Assembly: GCF_004343505.1 (NCBI RefSeq)
Contig: NZ_SLXU01000006.1
Location: 1-64,000, forward strand
Origin: Rhodovulum bhavnagarense
Lineage (GTDB): Bacteria > Pseudomonadota > Alphaproteobacteria > Rhodobacterales > Rhodobacteraceae
Reading direction: 5' to 3'
Length of the DNA stretch: 64,000 nt
A program made the translations under genes and the position numbers. Below are positions 56,181 to 64,000 of the stretch, one piece after another. Within the stretch, counting starts at the first letter, position 1. Every line of letters begins with the position of its first letter. Under the pieces are notes generated by a model that worked only from the letters and a program-made list of their open reading frames with translations, did not search any database and was not told the origin of the DNA.

Positions 56181-57433
56181 CCGAATTCCAGCAGAACGGC
56201 AGAGATGTCGTCGGCGAATCCCGCCCCGCCAGTATATCCTGCCAAGCCCGCGATCAGGCCGTCCAGCAATGCCGCCCCGCGCAGGTCGGCATTGCGGCGC
56301 AGGATTTCGTGCAACCCCGCCTCGCCCAGTTGCACCCCGGACGGATCGGCGCATTCGGTCAGCCCGTCAGATGCGATCAATAGACGGTCACCGGGGGCAA
56401 GCCGGCATTCCGCCACCTCATAGGCGGCGCCGGCGACGAGACCCACGGGCAGACCACCCGCCCCGATTGGCACGACCCCGCCACCCGCACGCTGTAACAG
56501 GGGGTGCGGATGGCCAGCCTGGGTAAAACGTACCAATCCGCTATCGAGGTCCAGGATCGCCAAAAGCAGGGTGAAATAATGTTCGGTCTCTATCTCGTCC
56601 AGGATCAAGCGGTTCAGATCCGCCGCAACATGGTCGGGCGGGCGCACCTTGACCCGGCCACGGGCATCGCGGTCCAGCGCGAGATTCTGCTCGACCGAGG
56701 CCGGGGATAACAGCCCCGCCAACCGCGCCGTCACCATCGCCGCGCTGATCCCGTGACCCGACACATCGACGGCAAACAGGCCAAGCTGGCGCGGACCGGC
56801 GGGAAAATAACCGACAAGGTCGCCACCGACCCGCCCGGCCGGTTGCAACAACAAAGAGACCTGCGACCGCCCGAATCGGCGAGAGCGTTCGCGTATCAGG
56901 GATTGTTGCAGTTTCCGTGCCTCGATCAGGTCGCGGTCGATCGCATCGTGGATCGATTGCAATTCGGCGAGTGTGCGCATCACCAGGCGGTTCTTGTCGC
57001 GCAATTCGCGTTCCATCCGCAGGATGCGCTCGCCCGAGGCGATCCGCGCGCGCAGCTCGCTGGCATTCACCGGCTTGGTCAGGAATTCGTCGGCGCCGTT
57101 ATCCAGGCCGTTCACCATCTCGCCGGTTTCGGATTTCGACGTCAAAAGGATGAAATAGCCATAGCTTTCCCTTTCGAGCGCTCGAAAGGCACGACAGAAT
57201 TCCAGCCCGCTCATCCCCGGCATGATCCAGTCGCTGATGATTACGTCGACCAGCTGGGCGCGGCAGATATCCAGGGCCTCTTCCCCTGTGCCGCATTCCA
57301 ACACCCGATATCCCCAGCGTTCCAGAGACGCCCGCAGGATACGTCGCTGCAAGCGGCTGTCATCGACCAGCAGAACCGCGCGGATCCTCGGCGCAGCATC
57401 GGTCGTGGAATGCGGGCATCTGTCCAGGATCAC
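56177..57433 (-). CDS. Response regulator fused to a PP2C (SpoIIE-type) phosphatase
   Basis: About 418 aa from the GTG at 57433 (AGGGA upstream). The receiver domain, residues about 18-135, has the acidic pair VDDS, phospho-Asp in VIISDWIMPGMSGLEF and Lys in DEFLTKPVNASEL. A coiled linker follows. The PP2C/SpoIIE domain, about 190-418, has AVDVSGHGISAAM and RLLIASDGLTECADP metal motifs. It probably dephosphorylates an anti-sigma antagonist in response to phosphorylation. Other starts (GTG 57460, TTG 57535) are possible. Divergent from an HPt gene that may supply the phosphoryl group. Confidence 0.85.
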   Translation of the reverse strand: MILDRCPHSTTDAAPRIRAVLLVDDSRLQRRILRASLERWGYRVLECGTGEEALDICRAQLVDVIISDWIMPGMSGLEFCRAFRALERESYGYFILLTSKSETGEMVNGLDNGADEFLTKPVNASELRARIASGERILRMERELRDKNRLVMRTLAELQSIHDAIDRDLIEARKLQQSLIRERSRRFGRSQVSLLLQPAGRVGGDLVGYFPAGPRQLGLFAVDVSGHGISAAMVTARLAGLLSPASVEQNLALDRDARGRVKVRPPDHVAADLNRLILDEIETEHYFTLLLAILDLDSGLVRFTQAGHPHPLLQRAGGGVVPIGAGGLPVGLVAGAAYEVAECRLAPGDRLLIASDGLTECADPSGVQLGEAGLHEILRRNADLRGAALLDGLIAGLAGYTGGAGFADDISAVLLEFG

Positions 57434-57595
57434 GGCAGTCCCTGTCGGTTCGGTTCCCACAGCGATAGCGCTGCGCGGCTTAACACAAGGTGAACGGGCC
57501 CCGATTTCAGCGATCCGCGCAGCCTCGAAAACCAAGCCTTAACCCCCCGGCCCCATGCTGCGCCGAGGTTTACCGTTCCGAGTAAGGAGAGTGCC

Positions 57596-57925
57596 ATGAT
57601 CGACTGGGCACGCGTTGCCGAATTGCGCGCAGAGGTGGGCGAGGATGCCTTTGGCGAGGTTCTGGACCTGTTTCTCGAGGAAATGGCCGACGCCATGGCG
57701 CGGCTATCGGCGGACCCCGATCCGGCCCGGCTGCGCGATGACCTGCATTTCGTGCGCGGCGCGGCGTTGAACCTAGGACTGAAAGAGTTCTGTAGCCTGT
57801 GCCAGAGTATGGAACACGGCGCCATGACCGGCGCAGAGATCGACCTGTCACCCCTTTTCGCCTGTTACCGCGATGCGCAGCGGATATTGCTGGCAGGCCA
57901 GCCCGCGGGCGCGGACATCGCCTAG
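57596..57925 (+). CDS. Histidine phosphotransfer (HPt) domain protein
   Basis: 109-aa four-helix HPt protein. The phospho-His sits in ARLRDDLHFVRGAALNLGLKEFCSLC, an HxxRGAALNLG variant of the usual HxLKGSSxxLG. AAGGAGAG precedes the ATG. Divergent from the response regulator/phosphatase, hence a likely phosphorelay partner. Its stop overlaps the ilvA stop on the other strand. Confidence 0.85.
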   Translation: MIDWARVAELRAEVGEDAFGEVLDLFLEEMADAMARLSADPDPARLRDDLHFVRGAALNLGLKEFCSLCQSMEHGAMTGAEIDLSPLFACYRDAQRILLAGQPAGADIA

Positions 57926-59169
57926 ATCAGGAATTCGGCCAGGGTCGCATCCTCGGTGATGTCGCGATAGACTAGGCCACTGGCCTCCATACGGGCGAAA
58001 AGCGCGGGGAAATTCTCTGCCCGCGTGGTTTCGATACCGATCAGGACGCTGCCAAAGTTGCGAGCCGATTTCTTGAGGTATTCGAACCGCGCGACATCGT
58101 CATCGGGACCCAGGAGATCCAGGAAATCACGCAGGGCGCCGGGCCGCTGTGGCAGGCGCAGGACGAAATACTTTTTCACCCCGGAATAGCGCTGCGCGCG
58201 CTCCTTGACCTCTGGCAAGCGTTCGAAATCGAAATTTCCGCCCGAGGTGACGCACACCACCGACTTGCCTTGGATCTGCTCGGCAAGCGCGGGCAGAACG
58301 TCCACCGCCAAGGCGCCGGCAGGTTCCAGAACGATCCCCTCGACATTCAGCATTTCCAGCATGGTGGCGCAGATCCGGTCCTCGGGGGCCAGCACGACCT
58401 CGTCGGCGGCTATCCCTGCAAGCCGGTCAAAGGTCTTTTCGCCGATCCGCGCCACCGCCGCGCCATCGACAAAGGTATCGACCCCCGGCAAGGTAACGGG
58501 CGCACCGGCACGAACCGCGGCACTCAATGATGCGCCCCCAGCCGGCTCCACGAACCTGAACGCGGTCTCGGGCGCCACGTCGCGCAGGTAGGACACAACC
58601 CCCGCCGCCAGCCCGCCACCGCCCACCGGCAAGATCACCATGTCCGGGCTGCGGTCGAGAACCGACAGGATTTCCACCGCGACAGAGGCCTGGCCCTCGA
58701 TGACGTCCTCGTCGTCGAAAGGCGACAGGAAATGCGCGCCCACCTCGGCGCAATAGGCCTGGGCCGAGGCCAGCGTATCGTCGAAATAATCGCCCGTCAG
58801 GCGGATCTCGATATTTTCGCCGCCAAAGGTGCGGGTCTTGCCGATCTTTTGCTGTGGTGTCGTCACCGGCATGAAGATGACGCCGCGCACCCCGAAATGG
58901 CGACAGGCATAGGCGACGCCCTGCGCATGATTACCTGCGCTGGCCGCGACGAACACCTCCTGGCCGGGCCTGTCCGCGATCACCTTGCGCATCGCGTTGA
59001 AGGCGCCGCGCAACTTGTAGGACCGCACCGGCGTCAGGTCTTCGCGCTTTAGCCAGATATCGGCACCGAAGCGGTCCGACAGGTGCAGGTTACGCTGAAG
59101 CGGCGTGGGCGGGAACAGGCTGCGCATCGCGGTTTCGGCGGCGCGGGCTTTTTCGGCAAAATCACTCAT
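57922..59169 (-). CDS. ilvA: Threonine ammonia-lyase (biosynthetic threonine deaminase)
   Basis: 415-aa PLP enzyme giving 2-oxobutanoate for isoleucine synthesis. The PLP lysine is in [19 protein letters not shown] near residue 55. [16 protein letters not shown] lies near 85, and the glycine loop [14 protein letters not shown] near 185. A C-terminal ACT-like regulatory domain ([33 protein letters not shown]) is present, shorter than in E. coli IlvA. The ATG at 59169 is preferred over a GTG two codons upstream. Confidence 0.95.
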   Translation of the reverse strand: MSDFAEKARAAETAMRSLFPPTPLQRNLHLSDRFGADIWLKREDLTPVRSYKLRGAFNAMRKVIADRPGQEVFVAASAGNHAQGVAYACRHFGVRGVIFMPVTTPQQKIGKTRTFGGENIEIRLTGDYFDDTLASAQAYCAEVGAHFLSPFDDEDVIEGQASVAVEILSVLDRSPDMVILPVGGGGLAAGVVSYLRDVAPETAFRFVEPAGGASLSAAVRAGAPVTLPGVDTFVDGAAVARIGEKTFDRLAGIAADEVVLAPEDRICATMLEMLNVEGIVLEPAGALAVDVLPALAEQIQGKSVVCVTSGGNFDFERLPEVKERAQRYSGVKKYFVLRLPQRPGALRDFLDLLGPDDDVARFEYLKKSARNFGSVLIGIETTRAENFPALFARMEASGLVYRDITEDATLAEFLI

Positions 59170-59279
59170 GGTCACAAGCTTTGGCGCGTTTGGCGTCCGG
59201 GCGCAAGCGGGCCGTCCCTTGCCCCGGCGATCAAAACCGGCTATCCGCCGCGCGTTACCCGAAAGACGAAAGGTGGCCC

Positions 59280-60500
59280 ATGTCCGCGCCCAAGAAAGTC
59301 GTCCTGGCCTATTCCGGTGGCCTCGACACCTCGATCATCCTGAAATGGTTGCAAACCGAATATGGCTGCGAGGTCGTGACCTTTACCGCCGATCTCGGTC
59401 AGGGCGAGGAACTGGAGCCCGCCCGCGCCAAGGCCGAGATGATGGGCGCCAGCGCCATCTATATCGAGGATCTGCGCGAGGAATTCGTGCGCGACTTCGT
59501 TTTTCCGATGTTCCGCGCCAACGCGGTCTACGAGGGGCTGTATCTGCTGGGCACCTCGATTGCCCGTCCGCTGATTTCCAAGCGGCTGATCGAGATCGCC
59601 GAGGAAACCGGCGCCGATGCCATCGCTCATGGCGCCACCGGCAAGGGCAACGACCAGGTCCGGTTCGAATTGTCGGCCTATGCGCTGAATCCCGACATCA
59701 AGGTGATCGCGCCCTGGCGCGAATGGGACCTGACCAGCCGGACCAGGCTGATCGACTTCGCCGAGAAGAACCAGATCCCGATCGCCAAGGACAAGCGTGG
59801 CGAGGCCCCGTTCAGCGTGGATGCGAACCTGCTGCACACCTCGTCCGAGGGCAAGGTGCTGGAGGATCCGGCGGTCGATGCGCCCGATTACGTCTACCAG
59901 CGCACCGTCCACCCCGAGGACGCGCCGAACGACCCCGAATTCGTCGAGGTGACGTTCGAGAAGGGCGACGCGGTCGCGATCAATGGCGAGGCGATGTCGC
60001 CCGCCACGATCCTGACGCGCCTGAACGAGCTGGGCGGCAAGCACGGCATCGGCCGCCTGGACCTGGTCGAGGGCCGATTCGTTGGCATGAAATCGCGCGG
60101 GATCTACGAAACGCCCGGCGGCACGATCCTGCTGGAGGCACATCGCGGGATCGAACAAATCACCCTGGACCGCGGCGCGGCGCATCTGAAGGACCAGATC
60201 ATGCCGCAATATGCGGAGCTGATCTATAACGGCTTCTGGTTCAGCCCCGAGCGCGAGATGCTGCAAGCCCTGATCGACAAGTCGCAAGAGCATGTCAGCG
60301 GCACCGTCCGGGTAAAGCTTTACAAGGGTCTTGCCCGCACGGTTGGCCGCTGGTCCGACCGCTCGCTCTATTCCGAGGAACATGTCACCTTCGAGGATGA
60401 CGCGGGCGCCTATGACCAGAAGGATGCGGCCGGTTTCATCAAGCTGAACGCGCTGCGCCTGCGGCTGATCGCGATGCGCAACAGGCGGCTGGGCGGCTGA
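59280..60500 (+). CDS. argG: Argininosuccinate synthase
   Basis: 406-aa ATP-dependent ligase joining citrulline and aspartate. N-terminal PP-loop [20 protein letters not shown] at residues 5-24, then [15 protein letters not shown] near 115 and the citrulline-binding region. GAAAGGTGG precedes the ATG. Divergent from ilvA and followed by a strong terminator. Confidence 0.98.
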   Translation: MSAPKKVVLAYSGGLDTSIILKWLQTEYGCEVVTFTADLGQGEELEPARAKAEMMGASAIYIEDLREEFVRDFVFPMFRANAVYEGLYLLGTSIARPLISKRLIEIAEETGADAIAHGATGKGNDQVRFELSAYALNPDIKVIAPWREWDLTSRTRLIDFAEKNQIPIAKDKRGEAPFSVDANLLHTSSEGKVLEDPAVDAPDYVYQRTVHPEDAPNDPEFVEVTFEKGDAVAINGEAMSPATILTRLNELGGKHGIGRLDLVEGRFVGMKSRGIYETPGGTILLEAHRGIEQITLDRGAAHLKDQIMPQYAELIYNGFWFSPEREMLQALIDKSQEHVSGTVRVKLYKGLARTVGRWSDRSLYSEEHVTFEDDAGAYDQKDAAGFIKLNALRLRLIAMRNRRLGG

Positions 60501-60547
60501 TACCAAACGGCACTCGGCCGGCGGGTTGACGCCCGCCCGACCAGGTT

Positions 60548-60585
60548 CGCCCCGGTGCAGAAATTTCTGCACCGGGGTTTTTTTG
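60548..60585 (+). terminator. Strong intrinsic terminator after argG
   Basis: A perfect 14-bp palindrome CCCCGGTGCAGAAA / TTTCTGCACCGGGG with virtually no loop, followed by seven T. A third partial copy, TTCTGCACCGGG, lies just downstream at 60,588-60,600. Confidence 0.9.
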
Positions 60586-60608
60586 CGGCTTCTGCACCGG
60601 GCGCAGCG

Positions 60609-62867
60609 TCAGCCGACCTCGCAGGCCGCCAGAAGCGCCATGTTGAGAATGTCGTTGACGGTCGAAACGGTCGAACAAATCTGGATCGGCTTGTCCACGC
60701 CGGCAAGGATCGGCCCGATCACCGTGGCACCGGCCATTTCCTGCATCAGCTTGACCGAGATCGAGGCCGAGTGCCGCGCCGGCACCACCAGCACGTTGGC
60801 AGGGCCGGTCAGGCGGCAGAACGGATACTTGGCCATGGCCGCCGGGTTCAGCGCGACATCGACCGTCATCTCGCCCTCGTATTCGAAATCGACGCCGCGC
60901 CGGTCCAGCACATGGGGCGCGAGGTGCATCTTGGTCGCACGCTCGCTGACCGGGTAGCCAAAGGTCGAAAACGACAGGAACGCGACGCGCGGCTCGATCC
61001 CCAGGCTGCGGGCCACCGCCGCGGCGCATTCCGCGATATTGGCCAGGTCTTCTTCCTCGGGCCACTCATGCACCAGGGTATCGGCGATGAACACGATCCT
61101 GCCCTTGTGCAGCAAGGCCGTCACACCCACCGCGCCATCCTGCGCGCGGGCGTCAAAGACGTGGTTGATCAATTCCAGAACATGGGCCGATTTGCGCGTC
61201 GCACCCGTCACCAGCGCATCGCCATGCCCATGCGCCAGCATCAGCGCCGAAAAAACATGCCGGTCGCGCTGTGCCAGCCGGTTGATGTCATGCGCATCGA
61301 AGCCTTTACGCTGAAGCCGCTGGTAAAGGAAGGACCGGTAGGCCTCCAGATGGCGGGTGTTGGCGGCATTGACGACCTCAAGCTCGCGCACGGCATCGCC
61401 CAGGCCCGCCTGTTCCAGCTTTTCCCGGACTTCCTGTTCGCGACCGACCACCATCGCCTTGCCATAGCCCGCGCGCTGATAGCTGACCGCGGCACGCAGA
61501 ACGCGCTCGTCATCGCCTTCGGCAAAGATCATGCGCGCCTGCGCCGCCTTTGCCCGCGCCGCGATGCCCGACAGCACCGAGGCGGTCGGGTCCATCCGCG
61601 CCTTGAGATTGTGCTGATACCCCTCCATGTCGACGATCGGCCGGCGGGCAACGCCCGTATCCATCCCGGCGCGCGCCACGGCCGGCGGGATCGTGTAGAT
61701 CAGCCGCGGATCAAATGGCGTCGGGATGATGTAATCCCGGCCAAAGGACAGCTTTTTGCCATAGGCCATGGCGACCTCGTCCGGCACATCCTCGCGCGCC
61801 AGTTCGGCCAGCGCCTCGGCGCAAGCGATCTTCATCTCGTCATTGATGGCGCGGGCGTGGATATCCAGAGCCCCGCGGAACAGGTACGGAAAGCCCAGGA
61901 CGTTGTTCACCTGGTTGGGATAGTCCGACCGGCCCGTGGCAACGATCGCGTCACGGCGCACGGCATGGGCCTCTTCGGGGGTGATTTCGGGATCGGGATT
62001 GGCCATGGCGAAAATCACCGGGTTGTCAGCCATGGATTTGACCATTTCGGGCGTAACCGCGCCCTTGACCGACACGCCCAGGAACACGTCGGCACCCATC
62101 ATCGCCTCTTCGAGGGTGCGGGCCTCGGTTTTCGCGGCGTGGGCCGATTTCCACTGGTTCATCCCTTCGGTACGGCCCTGGTAGATGACCCCCTTGGAAT
62201 CGCAGGCGATGCAGTTGTCATGCTGCGCGCCCATGGCCTTGATCAGTTCCAGGCAGGCAATGCCCGCGGCGCCCGCGCCGTTCAGCACGATCTTGCAATC
62301 CTCGATCTTCTTGCCCGAGATATGCAGCGCGTTGATCAGCCCCGCCGCACAGATCACGGCGGTGCCGTGCTGGTCGTCGTGGAAAACGGGAATGTCCATC
62401 TCTTCCTTGAGCCGCTGCTCGATGATGAAACATTCCGGTGCCTTGATATCCTCAAGGTTCACACCACCAAAGGTCGGCCCCATCAGGCGCACCGCCTTGA
62501 TGATTTCCTCGGGGTCTTCGGTATCCAGTTCGATGTCGACCGCGTTTACATCGGCGAACCGCTTGAACAGGACCGACTTGCCCTCCATCACCGGCTTTGA
62601 CGCCAGCGCGCCCAGGTTGCCCATCCCCAGGATCGCCGTGCCGTTCGAAATGACCGCGACCATGTTCCCCTTGGTGGTATAGTCATAGGCGGCCTCGGGC
62701 GTGTCCGCGATGGCCTGCACCGGAACGGCAACACCGGGCGAATAGGCAAGACTGAGGTCTCGCTGGGTGGTCATCGGCTTGGTCGCCACGATCTCGTATT
62801 TCCCCGGCACCGGGTCAATGTGATAGCTCAGCGCCTCTTCGGGTGTGATCTTGGAATTGTCGGCCAT
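60609..62867 (-). CDS. maeB: NADP-dependent malic enzyme (MaeB type, with phosphotransacetylase-like C-terminus)
   Basis: 752 aa. Residues about 1-430 are the malic enzyme: [14 protein letters not shown] near 42, [18 protein letters not shown] near 165, and the NAD(P) fold [20 protein letters not shown] near 195. Residues about 435-752 resemble phosphate acetyltransferase (PTA), a fused domain thought to be regulatory in MaeB. It decarboxylates malate to pyruvate, supplying NADPH. Divergent from mutS. Confidence 0.95.
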   Translation of the reverse strand: MADNSKITPEEALSYHIDPVPGKYEIVATKPMTTQRDLSLAYSPGVAVPVQAIADTPEAAYDYTTKGNMVAVISNGTAILGMGNLGALASKPVMEGKSVLFKRFADVNAVDIELDTEDPEEIIKAVRLMGPTFGGVNLEDIKAPECFIIEQRLKEEMDIPVFHDDQHGTAVICAAGLINALHISGKKIEDCKIVLNGAGAAGIACLELIKAMGAQHDNCIACDSKGVIYQGRTEGMNQWKSAHAAKTEARTLEEAMMGADVFLGVSVKGAVTPEMVKSMADNPVIFAMANPDPEITPEEAHAVRRDAIVATGRSDYPNQVNNVLGFPYLFRGALDIHARAINDEMKIACAEALAELAREDVPDEVAMAYGKKLSFGRDYIIPTPFDPRLIYTIPPAVARAGMDTGVARRPIVDMEGYQHNLKARMDPTASVLSGIAARAKAAQARMIFAEGDDERVLRAAVSYQRAGYGKAMVVGREQEVREKLEQAGLGDAVRELEVVNAANTRHLEAYRSFLYQRLQRKGFDAHDINRLAQRDRHVFSALMLAHGHGDALVTGATRKSAHVLELINHVFDARAQDGAVGVTALLHKGRIVFIADTLVHEWPEEEDLANIAECAAAVARSLGIEPRVAFLSFSTFGYPVSERATKMHLAPHVLDRRGVDFEYEGEMTVDVALNPAAMAKYPFCRLTGPANVLVVPARHSASISVKLMQEMAGATVIGPILAGVDKPIQICSTVSTVNDILNMALLAACEVG

Positions 62868-63001
62868 GTCGCGGGTATCTCCTGATGCTTGGTCGCGTCA
62901 TAGCGGGCGGAACGCCCAGTCTCAACAGAATTGGGATTTGCCGCTTTTCGCCGTCAGGCACGGTTTGTAAGGTCCGGGGACCAGCAAACAGGGGGGCATG
63001 C

Positions 63002-64000
63002 GTGAGCGCGGCGAACGGGTCCGTCACACCGATGATGGCACAATACCTGGAGATCAAGGCCGCCCATCCGGGCGCGCTGTTGTTCTACAGGATGGGCGAT
63101 TTCTACGAGATGTTCTTTGACGACGCGGTTGCGGCGGCCGAAGCGCTGGATATCGCCCTGACCAGGCGCGGCAAGCACCAGGGCGAGGACATCCCGATGT
63201 GCGGCGTGCCGGTGCATTCCGCCGAGAGCTACCTGTTGACCCTGATCCGCAAGGGATTCCGAGTTGCCGTCTGCGAACAGCTCGAAGATCCCGCCGAGGC
63301 CAGGAAACGCGGATCGAAATCGGTCGTGAAACGCGATGTCGTAAGGCTGGTGACACCGGGCACCCTGACCGAAGAGGCCCTGCTGGAAGCGCGGCGCCAC
63401 AACTTCCTGGCGGCCTTTGCCGAGGTACGGGACGTGGGCGCGCTGGCCTGGGTCGATATCTCGACGGGCGCGTTCCGGGTGGTGCCCTGCCCCGGCGTGC
63501 GACTGGGCCCCGAACTGGCCCGGCTGACCCCGCGCGAGGTTCTTCTGTCAGAGGCACAAGAGGCAGATTGGGCCGAAACAGTCACGGAATCGGGCGCGGC
63601 CTTGACGCCCTTATCGCGCGCCAGCTTTGACAGCGCCTCGGCCGAGGCCCGGCTGACCGCGTTGTTCGGCGTCGACACGATGGAAGGTTTTGCAGCCTTT
63701 ACCCGCGCCGAACTGTCCGCGCTGGGGGCCATCGTCGATTACCTCGACATCACGCAAAAGGGCAAACTGCCCCTGCTTCGCCCGCCTGTGCGAGAGGCTA
63801 GTGGCGGAACGCTTCAGATCGATGCGGCCACGCGGCGCAATCTTGAACTGACTGCCAGCCTGACGGGCGGACGCGAAGGCAGCCTGCTGGCCACCATCGA
63901 CCGCACCGTGACGGCCCCCGGCGCGCGCCTTTTGGAACGGCGGATTTCCAGCCCGTCGCGCGATTTGCCCACGATCCACGGTCGCCTGGCAGCCATCCGG
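63002..64000 (+). CDS. mutS: DNA mismatch repair protein MutS, N-terminal part (partial)
   Basis: The gene runs off the right edge; 333 codons are visible. Start is a GTG at 63002 preceded by AGGGGGG. The mismatch-recognition domain shows [33 protein letters not shown], with the conserved Phe-x-Glu (GDFYEMF) that contacts the mismatch. The connector domain follows. An alternative start at 63032 would remove ten residues. Divergent from maeB. Confidence 0.96.
   Translation, partial: MSAANGSVTPMMAQYLEIKAAHPGALLFYRMGDFYEMFFDDAVAAAEALDIALTRRGKHQGEDIPMCGVPVHSAESYLLTLIRKGFRVAVCEQLEDPAEARKRGSKSVVKRDVVRLVTPGTLTEEALLEARRHNFLAAFAEVRDVGALAWVDISTGAFRVVPCPGVRLGPELARLTPREVLLSEAQEADWAETVTESGAALTPLSRASFDSASAEARLTALFGVDTMEGFAAFTRAELSALGAIVDYLDITQKGKLPLLRPPVREASGGTLQIDAATRRNLELTASLTGGREGSLLATIDRTVTAPGARLLERRISSPSRDLPTIHGRLAAIR

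Overview
The window is a GC-rich alphaproteobacterial chromosome segment, almost certainly from the Rhodobacteraceae (Roseobacter/Paracoccus-like). The basis is the rimP-nusA-ylxR-infB block, the combination of CysQ, DUF2125 and DUF6447 proteins, a small membrane protein beside ferrochelatase, ArgJ with a lysine-rich N-terminal extension, and a NaChBac-type sodium channel. Most of the window is ordinary housekeeping DNA. One region, about 16.8-25.5 kb, is an accessory or decayed segment next to a tRNA-Met gene.

Layout. 0-4 kb holds surface polysaccharide genes: the start of galU, a family 2 glycosyltransferase, kdsB and cysQ on the minus strand, facing an ABC-2 polysaccharide export permease. 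4.2-8.2 kb holds dnaK-dnaJ and radC. 8.2-10.8 kb holds a PstS-like/OmpA fusion protein and an unknown membrane-anchored protein. 11-16.7 kb is a compact catabolic/transport set: a MarR regulator divergent from an MFS transporter and an M20 amidohydrolase, which converge on a minus-strand trio (TRIC-type channel, DUF5058 protein and a small membrane partner). The two promoters share a spaced motif.

16.7-25.5 kb is the irregular zone. It has an AT-rich intergenic stretch, a broken regulator-like gene, a DUF2125 protein and a tandem of three small paralogous DUF6447-like genes. Next come pieces of a type I secretion locus: the C-terminal end of a secreted RTX/adhesin-like protein, a TolC fragment and the N-terminus of a LapB/RtxB-type ABC transporter. 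Foreign-looking DNA with unknown ORFs interrupts these pieces. The zone ends with a DUF6538-type tyrosine recombinase beside tRNA-Met(CAT).

25.6-40 kb holds a DUF2892 protein, a WbpM/CapD-type sugar epimerase-dehydratase, secA, a parvulin-argJ-mutT operon, the infB/ylxR/nusA/rimP operon, a methyltransferase and proline iminopeptidase. 41-50 kb holds ubiG, a comF-grxC-nitrilase-marR operon, a second methyltransferase, hemH, L,D-transpeptidases flanking a CAP-domain lipoprotein, a voltage-gated sodium channel and an RNA methyltransferase. 50-64 kb holds an ABC exporter, a LysE transporter, CCA-adding enzyme, two Nudix hydrolases, Hsp33, a response-regulator/PP2C phosphatase divergent from an HPt protein, ilvA, argG, maeB and the first third of mutS.

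All identifications come from reading translations and motifs. No database search was possible. The most interesting material is the decayed type I secretion locus with its DUF6447 triplet, and the MarR/MFS/M20/DUF5058/TRIC cluster with its shared promoter motif.
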